The notes beneath the pieces are model-generated. The model was not told the origin of the DNA, made no database searches, and saw only the letters and a program-made list of their open reading frames with translations. A DNA stretch of 9,494 bases from an uncultured Sphingomonadales bacterium (GTDB taxonomy: Bacteria > Pseudomonadota > Alphaproteobacteria > Sphingomonadales > Sphingomonadaceae). Position numbers and translations under genes: made by a program. Positions 1-6,396 of this stretch are shown here, one piece after another. The DNA is taken from positions 1-9,494 of the forward strand of contig CAIPWG010000480.1 of NCBI GenBank assembly GCA_903868655.1. Reading direction: 5' to 3'. The stretch's first letter is position 1. Each line of letters starts with the position of its first letter.

Positions 1-1588
1 CATTGTCCTGACGTAAATATGGCAGCACTTTGTCGCCGCCAATGTCGACAGTGCGAAACACCACCGGGCGATCGCCGGCGACATCGAGCACATCGCGATA
101 AAGCCGGGTCTGGCGTTCGCGTGCAGGCAAGGTGGCCGAGACCAGAAACTGGAATTCGGTGCGGAACAACCCGATCCCGTCTGCGCCGGTCAGATTGAGC
201 AGCGGCATATCATCGCGCAACCCTGCGTTGATCATCACCGTCACGCGTTTGCCATCGCGCGACACCGGTTCAACATCGCGCATCGCGGCGTAATGCGCCT
301 GACGCTGGCGATTGCGGGCAAAGCGCGCCTCGAACGCTTCAGCCATGCTGGGCGTCGGGCGCACATCGACTACGCCATGATCACCATCGATCAACAACTG
401 ATCACCATCGCGCAATTTGCCGCGCAGACCCCGCAATCGGCCAATAACCGGAATACCCATCGCGCGCGCAACGATCACCACATGCGCGGTCAACGAGCCT
501 TCTTCCAGGATCACCCCCTTCAGGCGGCGACGGTCGTATTCAAGCAATTCGGCGGGCCCGAGATTGCGCGCCACCAGAATGGCGTCGCCCTTCAGCCCGG
601 CACTGGCCGCCGTGCCCAACTGACCCGACACGATTCGCAGCAGACGGTTCGACAAGTCTTCCAAATCATGCATGCGATCGGCCAGCAACGGATCATCGAT
701 TTGCCGCATCCGCATGCGGGTGCGTTGCTGCACCCGCTCGATCGCAGCCTCGGCCGTCAGACCCGAATCGATCGCTTCATTGATTCGCCTGCCCCAACCT
801 TCGTCGTAGGCAAACATCTTGTAGGTCTGGAGCACTTCATCATGTTCTCCACCCACACCGAATTCGGCCTGGCTGGCCATGCGGTCGATCTGTTCGCGCA
901 TCTTGTCGAACGCCAGATAAACGCGTTGCCGTTCAGCTTCGATATCATCGGCCACAATCTGTTCGATCGTGACCCGCGGCTGGTGGAACACTGCCGTGCC
1001 CGAGGCAATGCCCTTGACCAGCGCCATGCCCTGCAACCGTTCGGGTTCTGTACTGAGCGCGCCTGAACCCAGAAAATCGTCCTCGTCGATCAATTCGGCA
1101 TTGGCGATCAGTTCGGACAGCACCATCGCCACGGTTTGCAGCGCCTCGATCTCGACTTCTTCATAACGCCTTGGTTCGACATGTTGCACCGCTACCACAC
1201 CGACGGCGCGGGCCCGCCTGACGATTGGCACCCCGGCAAATGAGTGAAAGCGTTCTTCGCCGGTTTCAGGACGGAATGCGAAATCGGGATGCGCCGCTGC
1301 TTCGGCCAGATTGAGCGTTTCGATATTGGTGGCGATCGTGCCCACCAGACCTTCACCCACCGCCATGCGGGTTACGTGAACGGCTTGCTGGTTCAGCCCG
1401 CGAGTCGCAAACAGTTCCAGCATGCCTTCGCGAAGCAGGTATATCGAACAGACTTCGCTGTTCAGCTTTTCGCCGATTACTTCGACAACGTGATTAAGCT
1501 TGGCCTGCGCGCCACTGCGCGATGCCATGATTTCGTGCAGCGAGGTCAAAATGGCCCGCGCAGCGGCAGTGGCGTTTTTGAGTGCCAT
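1..1588 (-). CDS. ptsP: PtsP, nitrogen-PTS enzyme I (GAF domain plus PEP-phosphotransferase), 3' part missing
   Basis: Cytoplasmic first enzyme of the nitrogen-related phosphotransferase system: it takes phosphate from phosphoenolpyruvate onto a histidine and passes it to NPr, as a regulatory rather than a sugar-uptake chain. The 529 visible residues show a GAF domain (about 14-165), the enzyme I N-terminal domain (about 185-310), the phosphohistidine domain (about 335-405) with His369 in LTAH followed by IVARAMGIP, and the start of the PEP-binding barrel, with LFRTEF near 476 and FRTVDIGGDK near 512. The GAF domain marks PtsP rather than sugar enzyme I (PtsI). The gene continues past the left edge; family members are about 750 residues. 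The ATG at 1588 is firm because an in-frame TAG lies four codons upstream, but no clear Shine-Dalgarno precedes it. A repeat-like palindromic element ends 15 bases upstream. It lies 130 bp downstream of a DUF465 gene on the same strand. The GAF ligand, glutamine in some relatives, cannot be read here. Confidence 0.95.
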   Translation of the reverse strand, partial: MALKNATAAARAILTSLHEIMASRSGAQAKLNHVVEVIGEKLNSEVCSIYLLREGMLELFATRGLNQQAVHVTRMAVGEGLVGTIATNIETLNLAEAAAHPDFAFRPETGEERFHSFAGVPIVRRARAVGVVAVQHVEPRRYEEVEIEALQTVAMVLSELIANAELIDEDDFLGSGALSTEPERLQGMALVKGIASGTAVFHQPRVTIEQIVADDIEAERQRVYLAFDKMREQIDRMASQAEFGVGGEHDEVLQTYKMFAYDEGWGRRINEAIDSGLTAEAAIERVQQRTRMRMRQIDDPLLADRMHDLEDLSNRLLRIVSGQLGTAASAGLKGDAILVARNLGPAELLEYDRRRLKGVILEEGSLTAHVVIVARAMGIPVIGRLRGLRGKLRDGDQLLIDGDHGVVDVRPTPSMAEAFEARFARNRQRQAHYAAMRDVEPVSRDGKRVTVMINAGLRDDMPLLNLTGADGIGLFRTEFQFLVSATLPARERQTRLYRDVLDVAGDRPVVFRTVDIGGDKVLPYLRQDN

Positions 1589-1602
1589 GGCTACGGCCTA
1601 GA

Positions 1603-1649
1603 GCATCATTCCGTAAAGTGCAAAACCGGTTTTCCAAGCAAGACGATGC
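1603..1649. repeat. Imperfect palindromic element before ptsP, resembling a dispersed alphaproteobacterial repeat
   Basis: The arms GCATCAT (1603-1609) and ACGATGC (1643-1649) pair with one G-T or A-C position. Between them lies a perfect 12-bp palindrome, AAAACCGGTTTT (1622-1633), next to the string ATTCCGTAAAGTG. From memory, the pattern GCATCAT-TCCG-AAAGTG-ACCGGTTTT resembles short palindromic repeats dispersed between genes in many alphaproteobacteria; this was not searched. Only one copy is in the window. It sits inside the probable ptsP leader, where it would form a hairpin shortly before the start codon. Confidence 0.45.
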
Positions 1650-1654
1650 GACAC

Positions 1655-1699
1655 AAAAAAAGGCGCTGGGGGGAGTTCGCCCTGCCGCATCGGCAGGGC
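1655..1699 (-). terminator. Possible terminator after the DUF465 gene
   Basis: On the minus strand, a perfect 9-bp stem, GCCCTGCCG and CGGCAGGGC with a 3-base loop (1679-1699), starts 20 bases after the DUF465 stop. A run of seven T (1655-1661) follows 17 bases after the stem. That gap is too long for a textbook terminator. A weaker hairpin, AGGGCG with CGCCTT, abuts the T run and competes with the first stem. It would separate the DUF465 gene from ptsP. Activity is inferred from shape only. Confidence 0.4.
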
Positions 1700-1718
1700 C
1701 GACCCACAACAGCCGCAA

Positions 1719-1877
1719 TCAATGCAACAGCGACAACGCTTCCTTGATTTTCAATTTGCGACGTTTCAATTCCATGAGCAGGACTTCGTCGGGCGACGGT
1801 CGGGCCCTTTCTTCGGCTATGCGGCGCTCAAGTCCGGCATGCTTGTTCTGCAATGCGTTGAAGTGCGTGGATTCCAT
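1719..1877 (-). CDS. Small DUF465 (YdcH-like) protein, 52 aa
   Basis: This short charged protein is predicted to be an all-alpha hairpin. It matches the DUF465 pattern: an N-terminal helix with ALxxxH then GLERRI, a central RPSPDE turn, then the basic helix LKRRKLKIKEAL (about 37-48). No biochemical role is established for the family, and I infer none. The start is well supported: AAGGAGG lies six bases before the ATG at 1877. An ATG at 1893 is in another frame. It aligns without gaps with the DUF465 protein at 2198-2395 over 46 residues, with about 14 identities, so the two are diverged paralogues transcribed away from each other. ptsP lies downstream on the same strand, probably behind a terminator. 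Confidence 0.85.
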   Translation of the reverse strand: MESTHFNALQNKHAGLERRIAEERARPSPDEVLLMELKRRKLKIKEALSLLH

Positions 1878-2197
1878 CCAATGCCTCCTTCATGGAAACA
1901 AGACCGGCCCCAACCCGAATTTCCGGAGGGTGCCGGCCGCTCCTGCCGCTCCGACTCGATCCAGTTGAAAATCCGGACAGCAGGCGCGTTGTCATGCTCC
2001 CACATTCGCCGTATCTTGCAAGCAATGACGCGTTGGTACGCATTCTTTTCAGGCCGGGCTGCAAGGTTTGGGCAAGTATGCAAACCTGTTCAGCGATGCT
2101 TCGCCGGTCGGCCCGGGGCGGTGCATGAATATTCAGGCGAATTCCGGGGCCGGCCATGTGCGCACCTGTTGTGTGGGCATCGACGAGAGGTTCTGGG
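1878..2197. other. Gene-free 320-bp gap between the divergent DUF465 genes
   Basis: I find no convincing gene here: the open frames crossing it lack family features and extend antisense or out of frame into the flanking genes. It should contain promoters for both DUF465 genes, but I cannot place -35/-10 pairs confidently. The one clear structure is a perfect 7-bp inverted repeat, AGGTTTG and CAAACCT, separated by ten bases (2064-2087). The right end carries GAGAGG, the ribosome binding site of the 2198 gene. Confidence 0.6.
2064..2087. promoter_or_regulatory. Inverted repeat, possible operator
   Basis: AGGTTTG (2064-2070) and CAAACCT (2081-2087) are perfect inverted copies with a 10-base spacer, so the half-site centres are 17 bp apart. 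It lies 111 bp before the second DUF465 gene, with no T run, so an operator is likelier than a terminator. No matching regulator is nearby, and a 7-bp repeat can arise by chance. Confidence 0.25.
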
Positions 2198-2395
2198 GTG
2201 ACCGAAGACGAAATGCGCAAGCGGCTGTCCGCACTGCGATTGGAACACCGCGACCTCGATGCAGCGATCGATGCCCTGACGACAGCAGGATCGACCGACC
2301 AGTTGCAGATCGCCCGGTTGAAAAAACGCAAATTGCGACTGAAGGACCAGATCAGCATGATCGAAGATCATCTGATTCCCGACATTATCGCGTAA
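2198..2395 (+). CDS. Small DUF465 (YdcH-like) protein, 65 aa
   Basis: Second DUF465 protein of the window, predicted as a helical hairpin: helix one about 4-27 (EMRKRL through DAAIDAL), a TAGSTD turn, then a strongly basic helix, ARLKKRKLRLKDQI (about 37-50), and a hydrophobic C-terminus ending PDIIA. Cytoplasmic by composition; function unknown for the family. I choose the GTG at 2198 because GAGAGG (2185-2190) sits seven bases before it. The open frame continues up to an ATG at 2156, but those residues do not look like the family. An ATG at 2213 is a shorter alternative giving 60 residues. The DUF1465/RcdA gene begins 105 bp downstream on the same strand, so co-transcription is possible, although a weak promoter candidate lies between them. 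Confidence 0.85.
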   Translation: MTEDEMRKRLSALRLEHRDLDAAIDALTTAGSTDQLQIARLKKRKLRLKDQISMIEDHLIPDIIA

Positions 2396-2427
2396 TCCCC
2401 GGTGGGTCGCGTGCGCAGCCAGTTTTG

Positions 2428-2456
2428 TTGTCGTGCCAATCCGATACAGCCATAAA
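2428..2456 (+). promoter_or_regulatory. Candidate promoter for the DUF1465/RcdA gene
   Basis: TTGTCG (2428-2433) and CATAAA (2451-2456) are separated by 17 bases, each matching four of six positions of the housekeeping consensus. Transcription would start near 2463, about 38 bases before the chosen ATG. Weak evidence: such matches occur often by chance. Confidence 0.25.
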
Positions 2457-2500
2457 TTGCGAGGTTGAGCAGGTGCGACCGGCACCGCTATGGGCCAGAG

Positions 2501-3001
2501 ATGATCCCCGTCGCCAGCATCAATCCACGCGTTGTCGAAGCGTTGTATATCGAGGCGCTCGTACTGTCTGACGCATCGCGCGAACGCTTTGACCAATTGC
2601 GCCAAGCAGCAGGCGTACGTGTACGCCTGGCGGATGGTAGCGTAATCGACCAGCAGGTCAGCCCCGATGATGTTGAAATGATGTGCGAAGCTTTGCGCAC
2701 AACCACCCGTGTGATGCACTGCCTGGCCTGGCTGTTGAACCATCGCGCATGGTTCGCGGGAGAGATCAGCGCCACGCAATTGCGACGTCATGGCCGTCTG
2801 GTCACGCATTTCCCGGAAAGCGATCCGAAAATCGTTGGCCGCCTGCCGGCGGATCTGGGCGCCCTGATAGGCGAAAGCGAACAACTCTACGCCCGCATCC
2901 AACGGTTGGAGGATGCCTGGCGCGATGAACGTCCGCCACAAAAAGCCGCAATCGACACGCTGCGCGACCGCCTCGCCGGACACATGTTGCGTCAAGCGTA
3001 A
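2501..3001 (+). CDS. DUF1465 family protein (RcdA-like, regulator of CtrA degradation)
   Basis: In Caulobacter, the DUF1465 protein RcdA is a three-helix adaptor that works with CpdR and PopA to deliver the cell-cycle regulator CtrA to ClpXP at the pole. This 166-residue protein fits the family in length and layout: helix one NPRVVEALYIEALVLSDASRERF (about 8-30, written in part: ALYIEALVLSD), a second helix with CEALRTTTRVMHCLAWLLN (62-80), then HRAWFAGEIS (81-90), and a third around LGALIGESEQLYARIQRLEDAW (119-140). Residues 37-57 form a linker containing a DNA dyad. The ATG at 2501 is chosen because homologues begin just before INPRVVEAL; a TTG at 2465 is in frame but less likely, and neither has a strong Shine-Dalgarno. 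Family assignment is fairly safe; CtrA-degradation function in this organism is inferred, since sphingomonad members are divergent. Confidence 0.85.
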   Translation: MIPVASINPRVVEALYIEALVLSDASRERFDQLRQAAGVRVRLADGSVIDQQVSPDDVEMMCEALRTTTRVMHCLAWLLNHRAWFAGEISATQLRRHGRLVTHFPESDPKIVGRLPADLGALIGESEQLYARIQRLEDAWRDERPPQKAAIDTLRDRLAGHMLRQA

Positions 3002-3091
3002 TCGGCCTCCACCGCGCATCCGGCAGCAAAGCCCGTCAGGTCGCGCATATCTTGAGTTGCGTCGCGCAACTTGCGCCCCCATCTTGACACA

Positions 3092-4033
3092 ATGACCCAG
3101 GCGCCTCCCCCCGAAGACCCGCAAGACCCCACCACCTGGCCTACCGGGCGGTCGGTCCAGCTTGAACCGCTGGTACGACGCGTGCTTGCGCCCAATGCAT
3201 CACCTTATACATTTACCGGTACGCAAACGTATCTGGTTGGCACCGGCGATGATGTCGCGGTCATAGATCCCGGCCCGGCGGGCAGTGGCATGCCCGGCCA
3301 TGCCGACACACGCGGCCATGGTCATGTCGAGGCGATTGTCGCGGCCATTGGCAAGGCGCGGCTGAGCGCGATCATATGCACCCATACACATCGCGACCAC
3401 AGCCCGGCCTCGCGCGCCTTGCAGTCGGCAACCGGCGCGCCGATCATCGGCTGCGCGCCGCTCATGCTCGACGACGACGGCCCGCGCGCCGATGCTGCGT
3501 TCGATCCTGATTATCGCCCCGACCGCGTGCTGACCCATGGGGAACGCATTGGCGGCCAGGGCTGGACGATCGAAGCCGTGGCAACGCCCGGCCACACCAG
3601 CAACCATTTGTGTTATGCACTGATCGAAAGCGAAGCGCTGTTCACCGGCGATCACGTCATGGGCTGGTCAACCAGCGTGGTATCCCCGCCCGATGGCGAC
3701 ATGGCGGCCTATCTGGCCAGTCTCGCGCTGCTGCAAGAACGTAGCGACCGGGTTTACTACCCTGCGCATGGCCCGCAAATCGATAATCCGCGCCAATTTG
3801 TGCGCGGCATGATCGGGCATCGCCGCCAACGCGAGCGCCAGATCGTCACGCTGCTCGAAAAAAGCCTCTACACGATCCCCGATCTGGTCGCCGCAATGTA
3901 CAAAGGGCTCGATCCGCGTTTGCACGGTGCAGCCGGGAGGTCGGTGCTGGCGCATCTGGTCGATCTGCAACGCCAGGGCCGGGTCATGGCCCAAGGGGAA
4001 CATTGGGTTGCCCCCGACGCGTCGCAGCCCTAA
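3092..4033 (+). CDS. MBL-fold metallo-hydrolase with C-terminal winged helix (LACTB2-like)
   Basis: A cytoplasmic metallo-beta-lactamase-fold hydrolase of 313 residues. Metal ligands are visible in order: THTHRDH (His98, His100, Asp102, His103), TPGH (His168), TGDH (Asp187) and YPAHGP (His226), so a two-metal centre should be intact. Residues 245-308 form the winged-helix tail of LACTB2-like enzymes (IVTLLEKSLYTIPDLVAAMY then SVLAHLVDLQRQGRV). Human LACTB2 with this layout is an endoribonuclease, but bacterial members are mostly uncharacterised, so the substrate here is unknown; a thioesterase-like or RNA substrate are both open. No signal peptide; a proline-rich stretch of about 20 residues opens the protein. 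The ATG at 3092 lacks a Shine-Dalgarno; an in-frame TTG at 3071 is the alternative. nadA follows after 39 bp on the same strand and is probably co-transcribed. Confidence 0.88.
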   Translation: MTQAPPPEDPQDPTTWPTGRSVQLEPLVRRVLAPNASPYTFTGTQTYLVGTGDDVAVIDPGPAGSGMPGHADTRGHGHVEAIVAAIGKARLSAIICTHTHRDHSPASRALQSATGAPIIGCAPLMLDDDGPRADAAFDPDYRPDRVLTHGERIGGQGWTIEAVATPGHTSNHLCYALIESEALFTGDHVMGWSTSVVSPPDGDMAAYLASLALLQERSDRVYYPAHGPQIDNPRQFVRGMIGHRRQRERQIVTLLEKSLYTIPDLVAAMYKGLDPRLHGAAGRSVLAHLVDLQRQGRVMAQGEHWVAPDASQP

Positions 4034-4072
4034 ATCGCCTCAGCTCTACCCCTTCCGACAGGAACTTCAGCC

Positions 4073-5059
4073 ATGACGGCCCAGACTGCCTCGCTTGCCG
4101 GCCTTGATCTTCGCGCAGAAATCGATCGGTTGCGCAAAGAGCGCAACGCCGTGATCTTGGCGCATTATTATCAGCGCCCGGAAATTCAGGATCTGGCTGA
4201 TTATATCGGCGATTCACTCGAACTGTCGCGCAAGGCGGCGGCAACCGATGCCGATGTGATCGCGTTTTGCGGTGTGCGGTTCATGGCCGAAACCGCCAAG
4301 ATTCTGGCGCCCGACAAGACGGTGATCCTGCCCGACATGGATGCTGGATGCAGCCTTGAAGATTCATGCCCGCCCGACAAGTTCAAGGCTTTTCGAGAGG
4401 CGCACCCCGACCATATCGCGCTGACTTACATCAACTGTTCCACTGAAGTGAAGGCGCTGTCCGACGTCATCGTCACCAGTTCGAGCGCCGAGACTATTCT
4501 GGCGAAAATCGCGCCCGATCAGAAAATCATCTTTGGCCCCGACCGGCATCTCGGCGGCTATCTAAACCGCAAGTTTGGACGCGACATGCTGTTGTGGCCC
4601 GGAGTGTGCATTGTGCACGAGGCTTTCAGCGAAACCGAACTGTTGAAATTGAAAGCGCAGCATCCCGACGCACCGGTTGCAGCGCATCCCGAATGCCCGC
4701 CGCATATCATCGACCATGCCGATTATGTCGGTTCGACGAGCGGCATTCTCGACTATGCCAAGACCACCCCCGCGCAGACGGTGATTGTCGCGACCGAACC
4801 GCACATCATTCACCAGATGCAGCTGGCCATGCCGGGCAAAACCTTCATCGGCGCGCCAGGCGCAGACGGCAACTGCAACTGCAATATCTGCCCGTACATG
4901 GCACTCAACACGTTGGAAAAGTTATATATCGCGTTGCGCGATCTGACGCCGCAAGTGCATATCGAGGAAGACTTGCGGCTAGCTGCCAAAAAAAGCCTTG
5001 ATGCCATGCTAGACTTGGCATCGGGCACCGTAGGCATGGGCGATCTTGGTCAGCGCTGA
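4073..5059 (+). CDS. nadA: Quinolinate synthase NadA
   Basis: Condenses iminoaspartate with dihydroxyacetone phosphate to quinolinate, the committed step of de novo NAD synthesis, using a [4Fe-4S] cluster in the cytoplasm. The 328 residues match the family throughout: AHYYQRPEIQDLADYIGDS (30-48), DAGCSLEDSCP with Cys93, YIN around Tyr119, WPGVCIVH with Cys179, HPECPP with Glu207, and the terminal CNCNICPYM (268-276), in which Cys273 should be the third cluster ligand. Cys93, Cys179 and Cys273 correspond to the three cluster cysteines known in characterised enzymes; correspondence is by position in motifs. The ATG at 4073 follows AGGAA (4060-4064) by eight bases. No nadB or nadC is in the window, so the gene stands apart from the rest of its pathway, behind the MBL hydrolase gene. 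Confidence 0.97.
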   Translation: MTAQTASLAGLDLRAEIDRLRKERNAVILAHYYQRPEIQDLADYIGDSLELSRKAAATDADVIAFCGVRFMAETAKILAPDKTVILPDMDAGCSLEDSCPPDKFKAFREAHPDHIALTYINCSTEVKALSDVIVTSSSAETILAKIAPDQKIIFGPDRHLGGYLNRKFGRDMLLWPGVCIVHEAFSETELLKLKAQHPDAPVAAHPECPPHIIDHADYVGSTSGILDYAKTTPAQTVIVATEPHIIHQMQLAMPGKTFIGAPGADGNCNCNICPYMALNTLEKLYIALRDLTPQVHIEEDLRLAAKKSLDAMLDLASGTVGMGDLGQR

Positions 5060-5230
5060 TACCGGACGAAGCCTTCGCGTTTTGACCGGCCTGCTCATAC
5101 AAAGCTGATGTTTGCGGATTGATGCTATTTCTGGCGGGTCAGGCAGTTGTCATCCGGACAGCGATTGCCTAGTTTAGGTTTCAAATAGCAACGGTTATTG
5201 ACCCCTTCCCTTCCAGTAAAAGGCTTCTCC
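5060..5230. other. Intergenic region between nadA and the ene-reductase
   Basis: Soon after the nadA stop lies a weak hairpin, CGAA-GCC-TTCG (5067-5077), followed two bases later by TTTT (5080-5083). It could be a poor terminator, but the stem is only 4 bp. The distal half holds a candidate promoter (5147-5175). I see no gene and no strong ribosome binding site before the ATG at 5231. Confidence 0.5.
5147..5175 (+). promoter_or_regulatory. Candidate promoter for the ene-reductase gene
   Basis: TTGTCA (5147-5152) matches five of six -35 positions, and TAGTTT (5170-5175) after a 17-base spacer is a weak -10. It overlaps the imperfect palindrome CCTAGTTTAGG (5168-5178), which could hold a repressor. 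Support is limited to this pattern. Confidence 0.27.
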
Positions 5231-6334
5231 ATGGTTTCTTCGTTGTTCGAACCCATCCATCTCGGCGCCATCGAGGCACCCAATCGCATCATCATGGCCC
5301 CGCTGACACGCGGCAGGGCTGGCGCCGACGGCGTGCCGACCGACATCATGACAACCTATTATCGCCAACGCGCCAGCGCGGGCCTGATCATCAGTGAAGC
5401 CACCGGTATCAGCCGGGAAGGCGCTGGCTGGCCCAACGCGCCGGGCCTGTGGACCGATGCCCAGACAGAAGCGTGGAAGCCGGTGATCGCGGCCGTACAC
5501 GAAGCCGGTGGACGGATTGTCGCGCAATTGTGGCATATGGGCCGGATCGTGCATCCCTATTTTCTGGGGGGCGAACCGCCGGTTTCGGCTTCGGCCACGC
5601 GTGCACCAGGTCATGCGCACACGCCAGAAGGCACCAAGGATTATGAAACCGCGCGCGCCTTGCGACTGGACGAAATCCCGCGCCTGATCGAAGATTACGC
5701 ATTGGCTGCAGAAAATGCCAAGAAGGCCGGCTTTGACGGAGTGCAGTTGCATGCCGCCAACGGTTATCTGATCGACCAGTTCCTGCGCAACGGCACCAAC
5801 TTGCGCGATGACAGCTATGGCGGATCGGTTGAAAACCGCGCCCGTTTGTTGGGCGAAGTAACCGAACGGCTGGTTTCGATCTGGGGTGCCGGTCGCGTTT
5901 CAGTGCGGTTGTCGCCCAATGGCGATTCGCAAGGTACCAACGACAGCGATCCGGCGGCAATCTTTGGCGAAGCCGCCCGCGTATTGCAGGCGCTGGACAT
6001 CGGCTTCCTCGAATTGCGCCAGCCCGGCCCGAACGGCACTTTTGGCCAGACCGACGTACCGCAGCAAAGCGCGTTGATCCGTTCGATCTACAAAGGTCCG
6101 CTGGTGCTCAACAGCGACTACACTGCCGATGAAGCTGCGGCCGATGTCGCTTCGGGTCGTGCCGATGCCATCAGCTTTGGCCGGCCGTTCATCTCAAACC
6201 CTGATCTGGTCGAACGCATTCGCGTGGGCGCATCGTTCGCACCCAATGTCGGCGTGCCGCAGACCTGGTATTTCCCCGGCGAAGCAGGTTACATCGACTA
6301 TCCAACCCTGGCCGAGGCAGCTACCCCGGCCTGA
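5231..6334 (+). CDS. Old Yellow Enzyme-family alkene reductase (NemA/PETN-reductase type)
   Basis: FMN-dependent cytoplasmic flavoenzyme of 367 residues that reduces activated C=C bonds (enones, enals, maleimides) and sometimes nitro compounds with NAD(P)H. The TIM-barrel signature is complete: MAPLTRGR with Thr26 near the flavin, AQLWHMGR with Gln99 and Trp101, HAANGYLIDQFL with the substrate-binding pair His174/Asn177 and proton donor Tyr179, YGGSVENRAR (196-205), VRLSPNG with Arg226, and SFGRPFISNPDL with Arg318 for the phosphate of FMN. The His-x-x-Asn pair is the OYE1 form rather than the His-x-x-His of PETN reductase. The ATG at 5231 gives the usual N-terminus; a TTG at 5198 would add 11 atypical residues. 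A CoA-ester lyase gene follows after 62 bp containing two stem-loops. The physiological substrate cannot be told from sequence. Confidence 0.95.
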   Translation: MVSSLFEPIHLGAIEAPNRIIMAPLTRGRAGADGVPTDIMTTYYRQRASAGLIISEATGISREGAGWPNAPGLWTDAQTEAWKPVIAAVHEAGGRIVAQLWHMGRIVHPYFLGGEPPVSASATRAPGHAHTPEGTKDYETARALRLDEIPRLIEDYALAAENAKKAGFDGVQLHAANGYLIDQFLRNGTNLRDDSYGGSVENRARLLGEVTERLVSIWGAGRVSVRLSPNGDSQGTNDSDPAAIFGEAARVLQALDIGFLELRQPGPNGTFGQTDVPQQSALIRSIYKGPLVLNSDYTADEAAADVASGRADAISFGRPFISNPDLVERIRVGASFAPNVGVPQTWYFPGEAGYIDYPTLAEAATPA

Positions 6335-6343
6335 CCGGAATGT

Positions 6344-6384
6344 CCGCCGTCCGAACCCTCGGACGGCGGCACACCGCCGGTGTG
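6344..6384 (+). promoter_or_regulatory. Tandem stem-loops between the ene-reductase and lyase genes
   Basis: Stem one is a perfect 11-bp inverted repeat, CCGCCGTCCGA and TCGGACGGCGG (6344-6354, 6359-6369), with loop ACCC. Stem two abuts it: CACACC and GGTGTG (6370-6375, 6379-6384), loop GCC. The lyase ribosome binding site GGAG (6387-6390) begins two bases later. No T run follows, so a simple intrinsic terminator is unlikely. The pair could stabilise the upstream mRNA, mark a processing site, or limit ribosome access downstream. Confidence 0.55.
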
Positions 6385-6396
6385 CTGGAGCCCTGC

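Noticed and set aside
293..1066. 257-codon plus-strand frame
   Set aside because: It is antisense to ptsP, whose minus-strand translation shows all the expected PtsP motifs; the plus-strand product shows none.
1828..2358. 176-codon minus-strand frame across the DUF465 gap
   Set aside because: It overlaps one DUF465 gene out of frame and the other antisense. The 52-residue DUF465 frame has the better ribosome binding site and family match.
2090..3124. Long open frame of 344 codons on the minus strand
   Set aside because: It runs antisense to the DUF1465 gene and the second DUF465 gene, shows no family motif, and is Cys/Arg/His-rich in a way typical of antisense frames in GC-rich DNA.
4874..4900. 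Unusual cysteine spacing in the NadA C-terminal motif (C-x-C-x-x-C)
   Set aside because: It differs from the C-x-x-C-x-x-C of E. coli, but the cluster ligand is the last cysteine, which is kept; I regard this as normal variation.
5195..5960. Minus-strand frames of 183-185 codons
   Set aside because: They are antisense to the ene-reductase, which is fully accounted for on the plus strand.
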